NCBI GenBank assembly: GCA_031276435.1
Contig: JAISNB010000113.1
Location: 1-7,762, forward strand
DNA from: Burkholderiaceae bacterium
GTDB taxonomy: Bacteria; Pseudomonadota; Gammaproteobacteria; Burkholderiales; Burkholderiaceae_C
DNA: 7,762 bases
Reading direction: 5' to 3'
This document shows positions 6,117 to 7,762 of the stretch, in pieces. Both the position numbers and the translations under genes were made by a program. Each line of letters begins with the position of its first letter. Positions within the stretch are counted from its first letter, which is position 1. The notes below the pieces were generated by a model that saw nothing but the letters and a program-made list of their open reading frames with translations, was not told the origin of the DNA and searched no databases.

Positions 6117-6989
6117 ATGACCCTCGCCCAGTTGATCGCCACGGTTGAGGCGCGGCTTGACCAAGCCGGCGTGTGCTTTGGTCATGGCACCACCAACGCG
6201 CGCGATGAAGCCGCCTGGCTCGTGCTGCACGCGCTGGATATGCCACTGGACAGCGACGTGCCAGCCATCAGCCAAAGCGGCGCGCCCATCGCGCCCGGGC
6301 AAATCGCGCACGTTGCAGCGCTGCTGCAAGCGCGCATCCAGACCCGCAAGCCGCTGGCCTACCTCACGCACCAAGCCTGGCTGCAAGGCGTGTCCTTTTA
6401 TGTGGACGAGCGCGCCATCGTCCCGCGCAGCCTGATTGCCGAACTGCTGGCCGACGGCGGCATAGACCCCTGGCTGTCGGCGCAAACCCGGCAGGTGCTC
6501 GATCTGTGCACCGGCAACGGCAGCCTGGCCTGTCTGGCCGCCATGGCCTGGCCCGAAGTGCGTGTCACGGGCGCGGATCTGTCAGCCGACGCCCTGGCCG
6601 TGGCGCGCGCCAACGTGCTGCGCCACGGGCTGCAAGAGCGCATCGCGCTGCTGCAAAGCGATGGCCTGGCCGCCTGCGGCGGCCCATGGGATTTGATTTT
6701 GTGCAACCCGCCCTACGTCAACGCCCGCAGCATGGCCGCCCTGCCGCCCGAATACCGCGCCGAGCCAGCGCTGGCGCTGGCTGGCGGCATCGACGGCATG
6801 GACTTCGTGCGCGTGCTGCTGCGCGAAGCGCGCGCGTGCATGACGGCGCAGGCCGTCCTCGTGCTCGAAATCGGCCACGAGCGGGCGCACTTTGAAGCGG
6901 CCTTTCCCGCGCTGCAAGCCGTCTGGCTTGAAACCAGCGCGGGCGCCGATCAGGTGCTGCTGCTCACGCGCGAAGCGCTCGGCACCTAG
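6117..6989 (+). CDS. prmB: Ribosomal protein L3 glutamine N5-methyltransferase PrmB
   Basis: A 290-residue SAM-dependent methyltransferase of the HemK/PrmC class that modifies a glutamine of 50S protein L3. The N-terminal helical domain (about 1-85) has the family's ARDEAAWLVLHAL. VDERAIVPRSLIAELL (96-111) is the PrmB linker motif, SRSxxxE-like with Pro-Arg-Ser. SAM motif I is VLDLCTGNGSLACL (127-140), and catalytic NPPY is at 197-200. VNARSMAALPPEYRAEPALA with GGIDGMDFVR after it separates PrmB from PrmC. The start is the ATG at 6117; the longer frame upstream lies inside dapE and is spurious. No Shine-Dalgarno is visible. It is the last gene of the plus-strand cluster; no T-run terminator follows, only a small GCGCG/CGCGC stem at 6998-7010. 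Confidence 0.95.
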   Translation: MTLAQLIATVEARLDQAGVCFGHGTTNARDEAAWLVLHALDMPLDSDVPAISQSGAPIAPGQIAHVAALLQARIQTRKPLAYLTHQAWLQGVSFYVDERAIVPRSLIAELLADGGIDPWLSAQTRQVLDLCTGNGSLACLAAMAWPEVRVTGADLSADALAVARANVLRHGLQERIALLQSDGLAACGGPWDLILCNPPYVNARSMAALPPEYRAEPALALAGGIDGMDFVRVLLREARACMTAQAVLVLEIGHERAHFEAAFPALQAVWLETSAGADQVLLLTREALGT

Positions 6990-7198
6990 GCGTGCTGGCG
7001 CGGCCCGCGCGGCGCAACACCGCAATATGGGCCACGCCATCTGCAACGCGCGCCCAGCCTGTGGCAACCCGCGCCAACGCGCGGCAAAACCGCCGCCCAC
7101 CCATGCACTGCCATGAAACCACCGCGCGCATTGCCACGCGCCCTGCGGCCCGCGCAATGACGCATACCCTTCTCTCCCTCACAGGCAAGGCAGCAATG

Positions 7199-7237
7199 CC
7201 CCCTCACCCCAACCCTCTCCCCCACGGGGGCGAGGGT
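7199..7237 (+). repeat. GC-rich palindromic intergenic repeat, copy F
   Basis: CCCCCTCACCCCAACCCTCT is followed by CCCCCACGGGGGCGAGGGT. This is the best copy in the window: CCCCC-AC-GGGGG forms the hairpin core, with the CCCTC...GAGGG arms further out. It belongs to the same family as copies A-D, about 7 kb away. Confidence 0.65.
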
Positions 7238-7260
7238 GAAAAACGCGCTGCTTCTGCCTT

Positions 7261-7307
7261 CCTCTCTCCCTTGAGGAAGAGAGTGCCCCGGCAGGGGCGA
7301 GAGAGGG
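7261..7307 (+). repeat. Compound inverted repeat next to copy F
   Basis: Outer arms CCTCTCTC (7261-7268) and GAGAGAGG (7299-7306) are perfectly complementary. Inside, GCCCC (7285-7289) and GGGGC (7294-7298) form a perfect stem over the tetraloop GGCA. It looks like a diverged or rearranged member of the CCCTCACCC family. It is followed by GTGGGTAAAAAAAC, so any intrinsic terminator would need to act on the other strand, where no gene is seen. Confidence 0.5.
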
Positions 7308-7403
7308 TGGGTAAAAAAACAACACACGCCCGCCAAAAGCCGTCAAAAAAGAGAACTATTTCACACTTTCCGCGTTTTTTTCACTTTCGCACCTCTCTGC
7401 CTG

Positions 7404-7431
7404 TTGCAAAACGCGAAAATGTCGCTACCAT
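7404..7431 (+). promoter_or_regulatory. Possible sigma70 promoter for the right-end reading frame
   Basis: TTGCAA (7404-7409) and TACCAT (7426-7431) match the -35 and -10 consensus at four of six positions each, with a 16-nt spacer. The region is flanked by CGCGTTTT (7371-7378) and AAAACGCG (7408-7415), an 8-bp inverted repeat overlapping the -35. If used, the transcript would have a leader of about 160 nt before the ATG at 7599. This is a motif match only. Confidence 0.3.
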
Positions 7432-7598
7432 GGCATGCGTGTCTTGGCCCCGCGCCGATCCGCCGAACCTGTTCCCCTTGTGTTGCAGCGCCACCCAACG
7501 CAACGCACCAGAGGGGCGCATGAGGAAGCGGCAAGGCAAGGGGCGCGAAGGCGCATCCACCCATCCATCCCGTCAACTTAACTTGCAAGGAGCAAGCT

Positions 7599-7762
7599 AT
7601 GCGAAATAGCCACATATCAGAAATAAATCCAGAAACCTCTGGACTTTATTCTGCTTCATGGTATAATAGCAATCAGCAATCAGCAATCAGCAATCAGCAA
7701 TCAGCAATCAGCAATCAGCAATCAGCAAAAATTTTTCAAAAAATTGCACTAGGCATATGTGT
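7599..7762 (+). CDS. 5' end of an unidentified gene carrying an in-frame heptamer repeat (partial)
   Basis: An ATG at 7599 stands behind AAGGAG (7587-7592), the clearest Shine-Dalgarno in the window, and opens a frame that is still open at the window end (54 complete codons). It is too short to be an obvious gene call. Residues 1-24 read MRNSHISEINPETSG, then LYSASWYNS. Next comes an Asn/Gln/Ser-rich stretch of the heptapeptide NQQSAIS, two full and one partial copies, encoded by eight AATCAGC units; then KIFQKIALGIC runs to the edge. No signal peptide or family is recognisable. Composition is 36% GC from 7601, against the clearly GC-rich dap genes, which suggests acquired DNA. A unit change shifts the downstream frame, so phase variation is possible. 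Alternatively the ATG is fortuitous and the repeats lie in a promoter leader. Confidence 0.45.
   Translation, partial: MRNSHISEINPETSGLYSASWYNSNQQSAISNQQSAISNQQSAKIFQKIALGIC
7662..7667 (+). promoter_or_regulatory. Perfect extended -10 box before the heptamer array
   Basis: TATAAT preceded by TGG (7659-7661) gives the consensus extended -10 TGnTATAAT. TGGACT (7640-7645), 16 nt upstream, matches -35 at four of six positions. Transcription would start near 7674, inside the heptamer array. The box also lies in the reading frame from 7599 (Trp-Tyr-Asn codons), so the promoter and coding readings compete or overlap. Confidence 0.45.
7671..7726 (+). repeat. Tandem heptanucleotide array (AATCAGC)8
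   Basis: Eight perfect, contiguous copies of AATCAGC (56 nt), preceded by a partial AGC at 7668-7670 and followed by AAAAATTTTT. The unit has no stop codon in any of the three plus-strand frames, because 7 and 3 are coprime and every frame reads the same seven codons. The complement (GCTGATT) does contain TGA. Perfect identity implies recent expansion or ongoing slippage. Arrays of this kind vary in copy number by slipped-strand mispairing in other bacteria. Confidence 0.95.

Larger units (their letters stand above)
6990..7598. other. Gene-free intergenic region between prmB and the right-end reading frame
   Basis: About 600 nt without a supported gene. Positions 6990-7190 are GC-rich and show nothing specific beyond a tight GC stem just after prmB. 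Two palindromic repeats follow (7199-7237 and 7261-7307). From 7310 the sequence turns A/T-richer with A and T runs (7313-7319, 7345-7350, 7375-7381). Then come a possible promoter near 7404-7431 and a leader of roughly 160 nt to the ATG at 7599. A GTG-initiated frame from 6992 to 7609 spans all of this but translates the repeat, so I do not call it. Confidence 0.6.

Noticed and set aside
7345..7381. Intrinsic terminator suggested by the T run at 7375-7381
   Set aside because: No GC-rich stem directly precedes the T run; only the weak AAAAAA/TTTTTT complementarity is present.
6992..7609. A 205-codon plus-strand frame downstream of prmB, starting with GTG
   Set aside because: It runs through two palindromic repeats, giving the artefact peptide PHPNPLPHGGEGE, has no ribosome binding site, and is Arg/Ala-rich without domain character.
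7671..7726. CRISPR-like array
   Set aside because: The units are 7 nt and contiguous with no spacers, so this is a microsatellite-type tandem repeat.

Overview
The window looks like a chromosomal segment of a GC-rich betaproteobacterium, most likely Burkholderiales (Comamonadaceae-like). The basis is the codon bias of the core genes, the recognisable proteins, and my recollection (not a search) that these genes occur in this order in that group. The middle is housekeeping; the two ends are repeat-rich intergenic DNA, and the right edge opens into AT-rich sequence of different character.

Layout. Positions 1-468 hold no convincing gene. They contain a cluster of short GC-rich palindromic repeats of the CCCTCACCC...CTCTCCCC...GGGGCGAGGG type plus one TCATTGCGAG...GCAATCC hairpin repeat. 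A secreted protein of unknown function lies on the minus strand (469-1230) and diverges from the main plus-strand cluster: dapC (1349-2560), dapD (2578-3411), a PilU/PilT-type retraction ATPase (3528-4775), dapE (4817-5998) and prmB (6117-6989).

DapD, DapC and DapE are three consecutive enzymes of the succinylase branch from tetrahydrodipicolinate to LL-diaminopimelate, which supplies lysine and peptidoglycan. The twitching ATPase and the ribosomal-protein methyltransferase are functionally unrelated passengers. Gaps are 17, 116, 41 and 118 nt, so one polycistron is plausible. The 116-nt dapD/pilU gap can fold into mutually exclusive hairpins and could adjust downstream expression; the gap before prmB holds another hairpin.

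Positions 6990-7598 carry no supported gene: GC-rich filler, two more palindromic repeat copies, then a putative promoter/leader. At 7599, behind a clear AAGGAG ribosome binding site, a reading frame opens and runs off the window end. Its sequence is 36% GC from 7601 (59 of 162 bases) and contains eight perfect tandem copies of the heptamer AATCAGC. Seven is not a multiple of three, so gain or loss of a unit would change the downstream frame, the layout of a phase-variable gene. A perfect extended -10 box (TGGTATAAT) lies immediately before the array and offers a rival, promoter-based reading. This right edge is the most interesting part of the window.
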